Of a stretch of 64,000 nucleotides of DNA, positions 1-10,435 are shown piece after piece (the stretch's first letter is position 1; each line of letters begins with the position of its first letter). The stretch is from the NCBI GenBank assembly GCA_034766995.1, contig CM068315.1:35234693-35298692 (forward strand). Direction: 5' to 3'. The position numbers and the translations under genes are program-made. The notes beneath the pieces were generated by a model. That model did not search any database. It was not told the DNA's origin and was given only the letters and a program-made list of their open reading frames with translations. This stretch comes from Acanthacorydalis orientalis (Eukaryota > Arthropoda > Insecta > Megaloptera > Corydalidae).

Positions 1-4
<4 letters not shown>

Positions 5-57
<53 letters not shown>

Positions 58-72
58 ATATATGTATATATA
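5..72. repeat. (TA)n with short (TG)n
   Basis: TA run to 49, then tgtgtgtg and tatgtata. Confidence 0.9.
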
Positions 73-325
73 AACTAAAACGTAATACAATTTGAACGGA
101 AATGAATTATAATATGTAAAGGTTTTATTAAATTGGGATAAAGCCAATTTTTACATTTTATTTGTAAAATAAACGAGAAAGATATAATATTCTTAATCTG
201 TTATATTTTATGAAATAAAATCTATATCAAAGACGTTTACAATGAAATACATAATTTTTAACGAATTATTTTTATTGCTTTGATTGCCGAATTGAAATTT
301 TAAATGTAATTCTTCAGTTCAAAAA

Positions 326-327
<2 letters not shown>

Positions 328-391
<64 letters not shown>

Positions 392-400
392 GTATGTATA
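328..400. repeat. (TA)n(TATG)n
   Basis: TA run to about 379 followed by five TATG units. Mariner B1 begins at 401. Confidence 0.9.
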
Positions 401-776
401 TTAGGTATACAAATTAATTCTGTACCTTAAAATTTAATCAATTATAACTCTGTTTTAAATTAAAATATTTTTTCATCGGTTTAGGATTTTGATGTGCCTT
501 AATATTTAAAAGCACTATATATCTCGGACATATAGTTGTCATAATCTTACATAGTAGTGAAAACGGTAGTGTCCGACAAGCAGCTTATTAGATATTGCAT
601 ACATTTCAAATACTACTTGTAAAAAATGCTGCCGAAGCCGCGGAAATAATTTGTTTTTCTTTGGGGGAAGGTGTTGTAATGCATAAAACATGAAAAAATT
701 GGTTTGAACGGTTTCGAAGTGGTAATTTTTATCTTTTCGATCGAAAAAATGGTTCTGAATTAATTTCTATACCTAA
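401..776 (+). mobile_element. Mariner family B, copy B1, short internally deleted
   Basis: The 376-bp element has terminal inverted repeats (TTAGGTATACAAATTAATTC and its complement, about 22 of 26 bases) and TA duplications at 399-400 and 777-778. Inside is the 5' leader and the start of a helix-turn-helix segment (about 625-750; residual AAEAAEI..., WFERF-like), after which the sequence jumps to the 3' terminus. No catalytic domain remains. It abuts a (TA)n/(TATG)n array. Confidence 0.8.
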
Positions 777-972
777 TATATAAATTAAGATCTTAATAGG
801 AATAAAAAAAATGAAAATAATTCTATAAGAATCTTTCAACTCCAAAACTATATATTTTTTACTTTCCTTTATTAAATTTTTTGCAATAAAAAAATCTTTT
901 AGATTTTTTAATATAGTTTTATTAAAAATGATTGTACCATTTACCTGCCTTATCTGCTTTATTACTCTGTTG

Positions 973-998
973 TGTATATATATATATATGTATTTATG

Positions 999-1052
<54 letters not shown>
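973..1052. repeat. (TA)n, interrupted
   Basis: Several TA runs with single G/C interruptions. It produces spurious YIYIYI frames on both strands. Confidence 0.9.
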
Positions 1053-1057
<5 letters not shown>

Positions 1058-1664
1058 ACATGAAATAGTAAATTATTCGACTAAGAAACTTGTTTCCTTC
1101 CAACATAACAACAACGTTTATTTAACTGTATATGTAAATGGTGTAAGAAATTTATGACAACTAAGTAGTCTACAAACTTACAATATAATTTGACTATAAA
1201 ATCGTTTTATGGACTTGTACAATTTATATCTGTTAACAAGAAGTTGTGTACAATTATAAATTCGCATAAAGTTTATCTACAAAAAACAGAATGTACAATT
1301 TCATGTTATGTTGTACGTAAAAACAACAAAAAGACATTATTAATGACACCGAGTTGTAAACTGCGTTGTTGTAAGATAGAGTCTATCTTGTTGTATAAAT
1401 GTTCTGTTAAATTTAAATTTCAAACTTGACTAGAATGTAGTAGGTTTTCTGAAATGCTCCAGGGAAACTGTCTTAAATATGTTTAAAGAAATTATTGAAA
1501 GTAAGTCAAATGTTTAAATTATTTGAGAATACGTTTTTAATTATTTTTTTTAAGAAAAACTTTAAATAACAAACTCGAATATTTACATTAAACATAGCAT
1601 AGATACAAATATAAAGTAATTAATAAATAACCAAATGTATAGATTGTAAATATAATTGTGTTTT
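1053..1664. other. No gene seen
   Basis: AT-rich. The frame at 1190-1429 is basic and Cys-containing but resembles no family. Short direct motifs (gttgtacg, gttgttgt) recur. Confidence 0.4.
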
Positions 1665-1865
1665 TATAACTCCGATCTGATAGTACGTTGTCTTCCTGGT
1701 CTTTGTCCTTTAATATTAGCTAAGTAAGTTTTCAACTACTAGTTTCGGTACGTGTCCCATATTTAAATAAATTGTAGATAACTCTAACAGTTTACAGACA
1801 CTGAGCTAATATTTGAAAACAGATTCTCAAGTTATCCAAAAAAACGAATATGTAGATTTTCTTAG
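1665..1865 (+). repeat. Interspersed repeat M2
   Basis: Shares with 26644-26790 (inverted) the order tcctgg..gtctttg, caactactagtttcggtacg, tgtcccatatttaaataaat and gtagataactctaac. The class is unknown. Confidence 0.4.
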
Positions 1866-2040
1866 GTAATAATGTCTTAAAACATTAAAACCATCCCGGA
1901 AAAAAATCTGTAATAAATATTTTTTTATACTCGAAGTGGCTTTCAAGTAAAATTGTAATTGAGAATCGTTTAAAGTGTGATATTCAGTTAGGAGTCAAAT
2001 CTTGAATAGTATAATTCTTTCAAATCATTCTAAGAAAGTA

Positions 2041-2249
2041 AGTTGATCTGACCTGATTTAACCTGAATTAATTTGATCTAATCTGACCTAATGTGAAAAT
2101 GACATTTTTTTTCAAAAAAGTATGCTTAAATAATTGTATTTGACAAATTTTTCAACTACCGGCTTGGTAAGATTAAACTCAACCCAATTTCATTTGAATC
2201 GATTTGACTTGATTTAACGTGATCTAATCTGATTCCATCTGACTTAACA
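2041..2249 (+). repeat. Degenerate CTGACCTAA-type repeat, left block
   Basis: Loose units of about 10 bp (gatctgacct, gatttaacct, gatctaatct, gacctaatgt; later gatttaacgt, gatctaatct, gattccatct, gacttaac). The block is interrupted by unlike sequence at 2096-2160 and broken by mariner B2. Confidence 0.55.
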
Positions 2250-2855
2250 TAGAAGCAGCATTTTAGCTATTGCATACTTTTCAAATTTCAATTGTAAAAA
2301 ATGCTACTGAAGCTGCGGGAATGATCTGTTCAGCTTTGGAGGAAGGTGTTGTGACCCATAAAATATGAAAAAAATGGTTTCAATGGTTTTTGAGTGGTGG
2401 TTTTGATCTTTCTGATCGAGAATGTCTCAGATAACCGAAAAAAAATGAATATGAGGAGCTTGATCAACTGTTAAATGAAAACTCTGCTGAAACTGAACAG
2501 AAACTCGCTCAATAACTTGATATAACCCAGCAAGCAATTTCCTATCGTCTATATGGGCTGGAAAAAATTCAAAAGTTATACTAATGGAGTTGATATGAGC
2601 TCATCCCGAAAAATAAAGAAAGAAGATGCGATATGGTTATGTCTTCACTTACTAGGTTCAAAAGGAAGTATTTTTTTTGCATAATATTATAACTGGGGAT
2701 GAAAATGGGTTTTGTACAGCAATTCTAAGTACCGAAAATCATGGAGTACATCCGATAAACCATCGAAACCATCGACTTTGGAACCAATTGACTCCAAGAA
2801 TGTTTTATTGTATATTTGGTGGAACATTAAGAGTGTGGTGTATTATAAGTTTAAT
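2250..2855 (+). pseudogene. Mariner family B transposase remnant, copy B2
   Basis: Translation across stops gives a mariner transposase order: ATEAAGMICSALEEGVV, WFQWFLSGGFDLSDRE, a Q-rich linker ending ITQQAISYRLYGLEKI, then KNKERRCDMVMSSLTRFKRK and the region of the first catalytic Asp (ITGDENG, 2690-2705). The copy stops before the second Asp. Both ends are truncated without terminal repeats. It sits between two blocks of a CTGACCTAA-like degenerate repeat. The short open frame at 2677-2859 is part of this remnant. Confidence 0.75.
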
Positions 2856-2965
2856 ATAACGTGATCTAGTCTGATTCAATCTGACCTAACCTAACCTGAT
2901 TTGATTTGGCCTGATTTAACTTAACCTAACCTGACCTGACTAATCTAATCTGACCTAACGTACTT
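2856..2965 (+). repeat. Degenerate CTGACCTAA-type repeat, right block
   Basis: gatctagtct, gattcaatct, gacctaacct, aacctgattt, gatttggcct, gatttaactt, aacctaacct, gacctgacta, atctaatctg, acctaacg. It resumes the left block after B2. Similarity to the insect telomere unit (CCTAA) is partial only. Confidence 0.55.
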
Positions 2966-3548
2966 TAAGACAAGTGTTTGAGTTAAGTATAAGGCTAGGT
3001 CATAGAGTTTGACACTCAGACATTTTACATTCGAATTAAGGATGGTCCTAACTCGAGTGTACAAAATGGGTGTCATATAAATATACATACAAATATTTTT
3101 ATTTCGTATTTGTCTTCGGGCATGGTCGCTTTAGTTGTCAACACGTCCTTAAACTCCAAACCACCAATCAACTAACTTTAATGGTGAATTCCGATCGTTA
3201 ACTCGGAGAAAGTTTAATTGATTTAAGAAATACAAACATTTGTCTACTATCCAATCTTGTAAATACGGAATAGGTACTTTACATTTATTTTAAAAATTTT
3301 ATATACATAATTTAAAAGAAAATTATTAAATAATTAGACACAATTGAAACTTAATATTATTTATTGTTTAAAAACATTTTAGGGTATTAATACATTCTTT
3401 CCCTCTCTAAATCCTCCATTGACTTGAACATATTTTGACTTGATGCAATTTTGTACGTATTTCAGAAATAATATTTATTTTTTCAAAATTTTACTTCGGG
3501 GGAAAATAAACCAGTATCAAAAAATTTATCGTTCAGAAAAAAATAGAT
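2966..3548. other. No gene seen
   Basis: Unique-looking AT-rich DNA; no terminal repeats or coding motifs recognised. Confidence 0.4.
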
Positions 3549-3568
3549 GTATATATATATATATATAT

Positions 3569-3626
<58 letters not shown>
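3549..3626. repeat. (TA)n plus (TTCA)n
   Basis: Long TA run, then attcattcattcat. Confidence 0.9.
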
Positions 3627-3629
<3 letters not shown>

Positions 3630-3709
3630 TTCATTCATATGAGAATTGATAAAATATTTTAAAACATTCTTAATAAAATATATGGAATAGGACGTATAAT
3701 AAACAAATA

Positions 3710-3724
3710 TGTATGTACATATAC

Positions 3725-3779
<55 letters not shown>
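3710..3779. repeat. (CATA)n(TA)n
   Basis: Four CATA units lead into about 28 TA units. Confidence 0.9.
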
Positions 3780-3781
<2 letters not shown>

Positions 3782-3904
3782 GAATATTTATACATTTTTC
3801 CATATTTGTCACAATTTTTTCATGAAAAATACGCAAGCTTGAAATTAGCGATAAAGTTGATTTATGGTTTCCAGTGTAATCTTTTTTCTGCGTTCTTCTC
3901 ATAA

Positions 3905-4492
3905 AATAATATAATTTAAATAAAAATTATTTGCATAAAAATTACCTCAATGGAAACAGGTTCTGAACACTGAAAGTACGTTTATATTTGATGTGTTTTT
4001 TTTAAAAAAAGAAAAACACTTATTGACTATTGACAGAGTTCTTCATTTAAAACAATATTTTTATGTTAAGTTTACGTTTAAACGTATTATTTCATTTCGC
4101 GCTCTCGACTTCCTCGCTAGTTATTCGATTGGAAAGTGTTTGAAGGTAAGAAAAGTTCTCGTGTGTATCAATAATAAGCATTCGACGAGATATAAAATGA
4201 AATTTTCGTTTTCCATGCCAATAAGCAGCCCACGCCTTCCGACGACTGAAAAAAGGAAACAAATATCTAACTGGGAACGTTCAATCAGGAACTCGGTGAA
4301 ACGTTTTCTTTTTTTAATTTCCGTTATAAGTTTATTCCCATCGTTTTCATTCTTTTTTCTGAAAATATTTGCTTTTCCAATAATTGTATGTCACGTTGCA
4401 AAATTGATGGATGTAGAACGATATAAAATTAATATAACTTGTTATTAAGGAAAATTACCTTGTAAAATACACGTTACTGGCATAAATATACA
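3905..4492. other. Unassigned; one 151-codon frame
   Basis: A plus-strand frame at 3993-4448 is the longest simple frame in this part. It has no recognisable domain. A hydrophobic stretch near its end (RFLFLISVISLFPSFSFFFL) could span a membrane, but its AT-driven composition argues for chance. Confidence 0.25.
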
Positions 4493-4650
<158 letters not shown>

Positions 4651-4654
4651 ATAT

Positions 4655-4707
<53 letters not shown>

Positions 4708-4732
4708 TATGCACAAAGAGAGAGAGAGAGTT
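4651..4732. repeat. (TA)n and (GA)n
   Basis: TA run followed by gcacaaa and an eight-unit GA run. Confidence 0.9.
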
Positions 4733-5496
4733 CTAGAAAGATGTTTCGTTAATTTTTATTTAAATTCAGGATTGAAAAATGAATAAAAAAGTTTGTAATA
4801 ATGAACTATACTCCTCTCTATACTTCATTAGAGATATACAGAACGATTTATTTTTCTCTTGTAAGGCAAATGATTTTTTTTATTTAATGTCACTTCAAAT
4901 ATACGTTTTCCTTTTCACTCTTCAACATTACTATTTTAAAAAATTAAATGAATAAATGAAAATAGCAAAATATATTTTTATTAAACAGTAGTAATTTAAA
5001 AGTTAATTATACGTATTATTGTTAAGAACAGGTGATTAATTAAGGAATGACCTATTTTGAAGTGAAAAATGATAAAAGAATAAAATAAACATAGAAAACA
5101 AATATTTCCACAGCGTTGATAAATTTTGGGACATTAGATTTGATTTATATTTATTGTTTGTTCTTCATTATTATATTATTAGTATAAAGCCTGTAAAAAT
5201 TAATGAGAAAATAGAAAGAAACAAAGGAAAAAGAACTGTTTATTGGTTTTTACAACATAATATATTTAAACATAAAGAATACCTGAGAACGAAACATAAT
5301 GAATTAAATCTGAAACCTATCAGCTGACAAAACAAACATTTCTCGTCACCATAAATAAATATTCTCGTCGCCATGGACTTTCTCTTGTGTTATTTTATTA
5401 ATCCGAATCTCCTTACTGATATAATAATAAATAAAAAAATAAGAGTAATTAATGTAATTTTTGTTTATTAATATTTATACATTTTACATGTGTATA
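4733..5496. other. No gene seen downstream of the acyltransferase gene
   Basis: AT-rich 3' flank. No coding or repeat signal beyond A/T runs. Confidence 0.4.
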
Positions 5497-5507
5497 TTTA
5501 TTTTATT
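5497..5507 (-). terminator. Poly(A) signals of the acyltransferase gene
   Basis: On the minus strand two overlapping AATAAA hexamers lie 81-91 nt past the stop codon, and another lies at 5464-5469. The spacing suits a short 3' UTR. The cleavage site is not resolved. Confidence 0.5.
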
Positions 5508-5587
5508 AAATCATAAACATTTAGAAAATGTGTATTCATGATGTCTTCAAAATATATATTCTGAATTTATACTGGTTAATATAACAA

Positions 5588-5987
5588 TTATTTTGGTTCA
5601 GCACCCATCCAGCATGTATAATCGATGATTTCAAATCCCAGTTTTTTGAACATTGATAATGATGGCTTATTATGAATCATAATACAAACAACTATGTCCA
5701 TTCCTTCTTCTGCCAACTTTTTGCACATTGCTTTCGTGACAACTGTGCCGTAACCTTTTCTTGTATGTTTTTTTTCGGTCTGTAATATTGCAAGCATGCC
5801 ATAATCATTTTTCATTGCCCAAGAACATAATTCTTTTGTATCTTCCAAGAAAAGTCCAAGACCATAATTATAATTCACTAAATTCGATAAATACTGATAT
5901 GAATTCATATTATTATGTGGCCAAACTGCATTGATTTGTTCGATGTGTGACTGATTTAATGGACCTAGGAATGTTCCAGGTGGTAAT
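5588..5987 (-). CDS. Acyltransferase coding exon 3 with the acyl-CoA binding domain
   Basis: Residues 154-286 run from [10 protein letters not shown] to MGAEPK and then TAA. The acceptor is atgttttag|att. The in-frame Met at residue 181 is internal, because the [18 protein letters not shown] segment upstream is family-like and belongs to the protein. Confidence 0.85.
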
Positions 5988-6060
5988 CTAAAACATTAGA
6001 ACACGAATACAAAATGGTGTGGTCCTCACTGTAAATATAGGTTACGCATATGAGCGTTGT

Positions 6061-6147
<87 letters not shown>

Positions 6148-6737
6148 GCAACATTTTGTTGCTTCTTTAGAAAAATTTCATTAATGTATCTTCACAAAAA
6201 ATACTGTATGTATATATATATATATATATATATACATATAGACATATATATATATATATATATACATATATATACATACATATATATATATATATATGTT
6301 TGTGTGTGTGTGTTTTTGTATGTGTGAAGTTAACTTATTGGAATTGTGTCTAGAGAAGTAACAATGTTGCAATGAATTGCAAGAACAGTAATAAATATAT
6401 TTAAAAGTCAAATGAGCATAGCAATATATACTTGTATTCATATGTAAGGGCTTTTGTAGCTGGAAGCCAATGATATCCACCCGGTGAAATCCAACTAAGG
6501 ATCATATTATGATCATTTACAGAATCAAGTACCGTAGCATACTGATCTTTATGTAAAATACAAAATGAAGTATACGAGTTCCATGTGATTCGTTTCGTTT
6601 CTTGAAGAGCTCGTTGAAGTCGGTCATTGCTTTTTTCTAATGTAAATAAAGTAACACTGGAATACTTTCCCTAAAAAAGGTGATTGTAATTGTTTGTAAA
6701 CACTCATATTTATATTCGATGATTAATTTTATGGAAA

Positions 6738-6797
<60 letters not shown>

Positions 6798-7624
6798 GTG
6801 GGTCATTTAATACGTGAGATAAAAAAAAGCAAATTAAACATCGTTTTTTGGAAAAAAGTAGCTATTATTTCTTAAAATAGTCTTCATTGAGGGTTATACA
6901 CTTGTTCCCGCGAGTCCCCAAAATATGCATTGTCGGCGGAGATGACTTCCTAATTCGATGAAATTTTTTCCCACCGAGCCAAATTGTCAAGTTTGGGAAG
7001 AGGAAGAAGTCACACAGAGGTATATCCGGAGAATAGGATAGAAGAGAAATCAATTTGAATCCTAATTCGTGCACTTTTGTCATTGCGACAGTCGATTTGG
7101 ACGGCGTGTTATCCTGGTGAAAGAGCACTTTTCTGTGCGCAATCGTCGTCGTTTTTGTTTCAGCTCTTCTTTCAAACGGTCCAATAATATTGCACAATAG
7201 GCTCCTGTTATCGTTTTTCCCTTCATTAAGTAGTTGATCAGGATGATTGGTTGGGAATTTTTTAAAAAAAAGTGGCCATCATCTTCCAAGCCGACAAAAC
7301 GGTCTTCGCCTTCTTCGGTCTGCTTTCACCAGTCCTTGTCCACTGCTTTGACTACTGCTTCAACTCAGATATATAGTAGTGGATCTATGTTCAATCCGTG
7401 GTGATAAATCGACGCAAAAAAACCTGTAAGTTCTTTCCATTTTTGCGGCAACTGCTACAATGCTCGCTTCAAACATCTATAGAACGTGAAAAACGCGTCG
7501 CTTATAGTTGAAATTTCGCCTATGTTAGTTTGAAAAATGACGTTTGATAGCCGTGTTGTTAACAAATGAATGGTGGCGCCACATCATAAACATTTAACAA
7601 ACTTATCAAACACCCAGGTATATA

Positions 7625-7689
<65 letters not shown>

Positions 7690-8220
7690 TGAATTCAAAT
7701 GACATGCTAACTATTAGTTAGATACATTTACAGAAATAAACAAAAGAATCTTACATTTCCAGTGTCTTTTAATGATTCATTGAGTTCAATTAATTATTTT
7801 ATTTGATATTTTCTCGGGACATGCCTTTTACTTACATAAATTATTTTATGCTTTATTTGTAATATTTCAATATGATTGTTTCTTTATTATACATTTATAT
7901 TGGTTATTAAAAATATTTCTGTTTATATATATATATATATATATATACATACATATAATATACATTTATATAAAATATTCAGGAATTATATACATTACAT
8001 CATTAGTTATTGTTACAATCGTGCCATCATCCCAGCGTCCATCAGGACAATAAAATTTTATATTGTATTTATGTTCTCGTTGCCATCTACAAACAATATC
8101 TAAGTGATAGTAAGTGATGATCCATTTTGGCCAATTAGTTTTATAAAGTTCTTTTAAAGCCAATACATCGGCATTGGTCATTTCTTTTAAAATGTCGTTA
8201 TTGTCAGCTTCTAAACTCAT
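5588..8220 (-). CDS. GNAT-fold acyltransferase, glycine N-acyltransferase-like, three coding exons
   Basis: The coding exons on the minus strand are 8220-7999 (74 codons), 6670-6432 and 5987-5588. Joined they give 861 nt, i.e. 286 residues plus stop, with no internal stop. Introns 7998-6671 and 6431-5988 begin GT (gtaatg, gtatat) and end tttttag and gttttag, and the joins restore frame (phase 0, then a split AAA Lys codon). The C-terminal half is a GNAT domain: GLFLED and [11 protein letters not shown] (about 196-219), acetyl/acyl-CoA loop HTRKGYGT (228-235), and [14 protein letters not shown] (259-272), which is typical of the last strand-helix. The N-terminal half ([31 protein letters not shown]) resembles insect GLYAT-like proteins. 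The expected role is acyl transfer from acyl-CoA to a small amine or amino acid; the substrate is unknown. At the first position of the R/Q-x-x-G-x-G/A loop there is Thr229 instead of Arg/Gln. The ATG is preceded by a perfect acceptor (ttgtctatag), so a 5' untranslated exon is likely upstream. The family call is firm; the specific function is not. Confidence 0.85.
6060..6148. repeat. (TA)n in acyltransferase intron 2
   Basis: About 40 TA units inside the 444-bp intron. Confidence 0.9.
6207..6330. repeat. (TA)n(TG)n in acyltransferase intron 2
   Basis: TA runs with gata/cata changes, ending in tgtgtgtgtg. With the previous array it fills about half the intron. Confidence 0.9.
6432..6670 (-). 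CDS. Acyltransferase coding exon 2
   Basis: The exon is 239 nt, open throughout, and encodes residues 75-153 (GKYSSVTL to KALTYEY) plus two bases of codon 154. The acceptor is ccttttttag|gg and the donor is caa|gtatat. Confidence 0.82.
6741..6796. repeat. (TA)n left of mariner D1
   Basis: The run ends in the TA duplication of D1. Confidence 0.9.
6797..7618 (-). mobile_element. Mariner family D, catalytic-half copy in acyltransferase intron 1 (D1)
   Basis: 822 bp, minus strand, with terminal repeats (CCTGGGTGTTTGATAAGTTTG at 7618; inverse-type end at 6797) and TA on both sides (6795-6796, 7619-7620), each running into a (TA)n array. The leader leads straight into the segment just before the first catalytic Asp, so the DNA-binding domain is missing. 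Confidence 0.8.
6865..7480 (-). pseudogene. Mariner transposase catalytic-half pseudogene (D1)
   Basis: Minus strand. The first Asp region is damaged (RFITTD, stop, T). Then come [33 protein letters not shown], second Asp in [37 protein letters not shown] with the third Asp, [16 protein letters not shown] and a C-terminus. All three Asp codons remain but in shifted frames. The motifs fit irritans-type mariners. Confidence 0.75.
7619..7688. repeat. (TA)n right of mariner D1
   Basis: The run starts with the other TA duplication of D1. Confidence 0.9.
7924..7960. repeat. (TA)n(CATA)n in intron 1
   Basis: Short array close to the exon 1 donor. Confidence 0.85.
7999..8220 (-). CDS. Acyltransferase coding exon 1
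   Basis: This exon encodes residues 1-74, from MSLEAD to GTIVTITND. The donor is gat|gtaatg. An alternative read-through meets a stop 11 codons later, which supports the donor. The next exon continues [12 protein letters not shown] as expected for the family. Confidence 0.82.
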
Positions 8221-8269
8221 CTATAGACAAAATCAAATAATATATTCTGTTAATCAATTTGATATTAAT

Positions 8270-8299
8270 ATGTATGTATTATATACATATGTATGTATG

Positions 8300-8373
<74 letters not shown>
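8270..8373. repeat. (TATG)n(TA)n upstream of exon 1
   Basis: Lies about 50-150 bp from the exon 1 acceptor. Confidence 0.9.
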
Positions 8374-8374
<1 letters not shown>

Positions 8375-8669
8375 CACCATTAATAAGTTAAATCTTAACA
8401 TATTTTACACGAACATGATCGTATTCACTTTTTGAAACAATTATTTAGTTTAAAGAATCTCATATGCTTTAATAATTTAAAATGTATTTGAATAGGATAA
8501 AATATATTGTCTCTTTTTTCATATGTACAATTATAATTTCTTTAAAATTAGAATGGTTAAATTTATCTTATATTAGTTCATATCGTCTGTCGACGAATGT
8601 ACAAAGAACATTTCGATTGTAAATTATATTTTATACATATTCCAACATATACACATACTTATATAAAAA

Positions 8670-8670
<1 letters not shown>

Positions 8671-8716
<46 letters not shown>
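8671..8716. repeat. (TA)n
   Basis: Single clean run. Confidence 0.9.
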
Positions 8717-8719
<3 letters not shown>

Positions 8720-9140
8720 TTAGGTTAATTTGATTTTTCAATTTTTTTATCTGATTTGTTATTTGTATAGCATAATACAGTAGTGATTAATAACAGGAAC
8801 AGAGGAAATTATCTAAGAAATTGAGTAGACCGAACCAGATGTACAAAAACAAAATTTAAATCGTCTTCACGTATTTTTTATAACATTTTATTAGTGTCTT
8901 TAGGTGATGATACATTTTATATTTTATAGAATTAAACAACAAAAATACGGCAATTTATACTGAGGTGCAAAAGTAATAAAACAATTTTGTTAACTAATCA
9001 TCTGTCAATGAATAAAGTTTTTTATGTTAGAAATGATATTAATTTAAATTAATATTGTTTCAGAACGTGTTTTAGTGTCAACAGTTTTCCTGTATCTTGT
9101 ATAATAAAGCTAAAAGTTTTAAAAAATAATGTTATATTAT

Positions 9141-9425
9141 GACTAGCGGGCTCCGCCCGCTACTCGCTTCGCTTATAAACCGGGCTCGCTGTGCTCGCCC
9201 ATTTATTTGGAGCAACTAGGTTTTTTGAAAGTTTTCCTAGTCTATAAATTGAAGTTATCAAAGGAATAGAAGTCAATATTTAAATAGATGTCAGATGTAG
9301 GTATTCAGGGCGTTAAAACCCCAGGAAGTACCGATACAGAATAGCCGTTATTATATTGCACTTGAACATAATATCAGAACACTGCTGGGTAAACTAACCT
9401 AAAAAAAAAAAAAAAAAAAATGCTC
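9141..9425. mobile_element. GC-rich hairpin element, possibly Helitron/HINE end
   Basis: A perfect hairpin AGCGGGC-TCC-GCCCGCT (9145-9161) is followed by ctcgcttcgctt and a second GGGC..GCCC unit (9182-9200). On the minus strand the hairpin ends GCTAGT, which can be read as the CTRR|T end of a Helitron-like element. A short A run at 9402-9420 is followed by a repeat of tgctcgcccattta. Class uncertain. Confidence 0.35.
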
Positions 9426-9534
9426 GCCCATTTACTTGTCAATTATAAGGCTATGCATGAGACCGAATGAAACAATAAACATATTTGGGTATCATAGAAG
9501 CCACGTCTCAAATAAATAACTCGATGTTAGGGAT

Positions 9535-9553
9535 ATGTATATGTATATGTATG

Positions 9554-9597
<44 letters not shown>

Positions 9598-9600
9598 TAC
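9535..9600. repeat. (TATG)n(TA)n
   Basis: TATG and TA units, then atgtacata. Confidence 0.9.
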
Positions 9601-9699
9601 ACAGTATATATGTTAGTATGTCTATATGAACATTCTTGCAGATAGATTATTTATTGCAACGTGATGTTTTATTAAGTTTTTTGGGGATAATTTTGATTA

Positions 9700-9725
9700 T
9701 TTATATATATATATATACATATATA
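9700..9725. repeat. (TA)n, short
   Basis: About 12 units. Confidence 0.8.
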
Positions 9726-9807
9726 AAGATATAATAAAAATAACAACTACCGCAATATTTTTGTACATGTGAAACACCGTTTATCAATCTGTAAATACTA
9801 CTAGTGA

Positions 9808-9815
9808 TGACGTCA
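9808..9815. promoter_or_regulatory. Perfect CRE octamer TGACGTCA
   Basis: A palindromic CREB/ATF site. One of three within about 420 bp. Confidence 0.35.
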
Positions 9816-9906
9816 CATTATATAACAGCTGATAAAGAAGGCGCTGTCAGTTATGCACACTATGAATCTTGGAGGTTTACTTTCTTTAATTATAAAAAAA
9901 TAAGAC

Positions 9907-9960
9907 TATATATATATATATATATATATACATATATTGAAAGAGAGAGGGAGAGAAACA
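9907..9960. repeat. (TA)n and (GA)n
   Basis: TA run, then gaaagagagagggagagaaa. Confidence 0.85.
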
Positions 9961-10126
9961 GAGATTGTTCAATAAAACACATGTGCATAGTTTTATGAAA
10001 CATTTACGTGTCATTATTTAAATCACCAATAACAGTTACTAATTAGGCCTGGCTCTTACACCAGTTATAAATTGTACAATCATTTTTTCTTATAGTAAAA
10101 TTAATAACTTCGAGTTATATAATTGC

Positions 10127-10144
10127 ATACATACATACATATAT

Positions 10145-10175
<31 letters not shown>
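10127..10175. repeat. (CATA)n(TA)n
   Basis: Ends about 25 bp before the paired CRE octamers. Confidence 0.85.
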
Positions 10176-10200
10176 ATCACAATTATCCACACAAGTTCGA

Positions 10201-10227
10201 TGACGTCACTTTTTATTTATGACGTCA
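10201..10227. promoter_or_regulatory. Two perfect CRE octamers 19 bp apart
   Basis: TGACGTCA at 10201-10208 and again at 10220-10227. They lie upstream of the acyltransferase gene, at the intron/leader distance. Function is not shown. Confidence 0.35.
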
Positions 10228-10365
10228 AGGTCTCATGGTACCCAATATATTTATCTCATATATAAAACAGTAACGTTGCAAAATATCTGCGATATTGATT
10301 ATATAGCAAAAATAGTTTTGAAAAATATGTTTATTATTTCATTCGATTACATGCACAGGCTTATA

Positions 10366-10433
10366 ATTGATAAGTGAGCGAACGCAGCGAACCCGGAGGC
10401 TAATGAGCGCAGAGAGTACAGTGCGAAGCCCCT
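10366..10433. other. GC-rich patch related to the 9141 element
   Basis: gtgagcgaacgcagcgaacc, ggaggctaatgagcgc and gtgcgaagcccctta share the gcgaagc/gagcg style of the element at 9141. Too short to align well. Confidence 0.3.
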
Positions 10434-10435
10434 TA

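Noticed and set aside
328..400. CRISPR-like array from regularly spaced repeats
   Set aside because: Simple dinucleotide and tetranucleotide arrays in eukaryotic DNA; no spacers.
2860..2965. Telomeric repeat
   Set aside because: The CCTAA units are scattered in an irregular 10-bp pattern, not a TTAGG array.
3993..4448. 151-codon frame as a gene
   Set aside because: No domain, AT-driven composition, no splice or promoter support. Kept only as an unassigned stretch.
7080..7289. Separate gene within acyltransferase intron 1
   Set aside because: It is part of the mariner D1 catalytic-half pseudogene.
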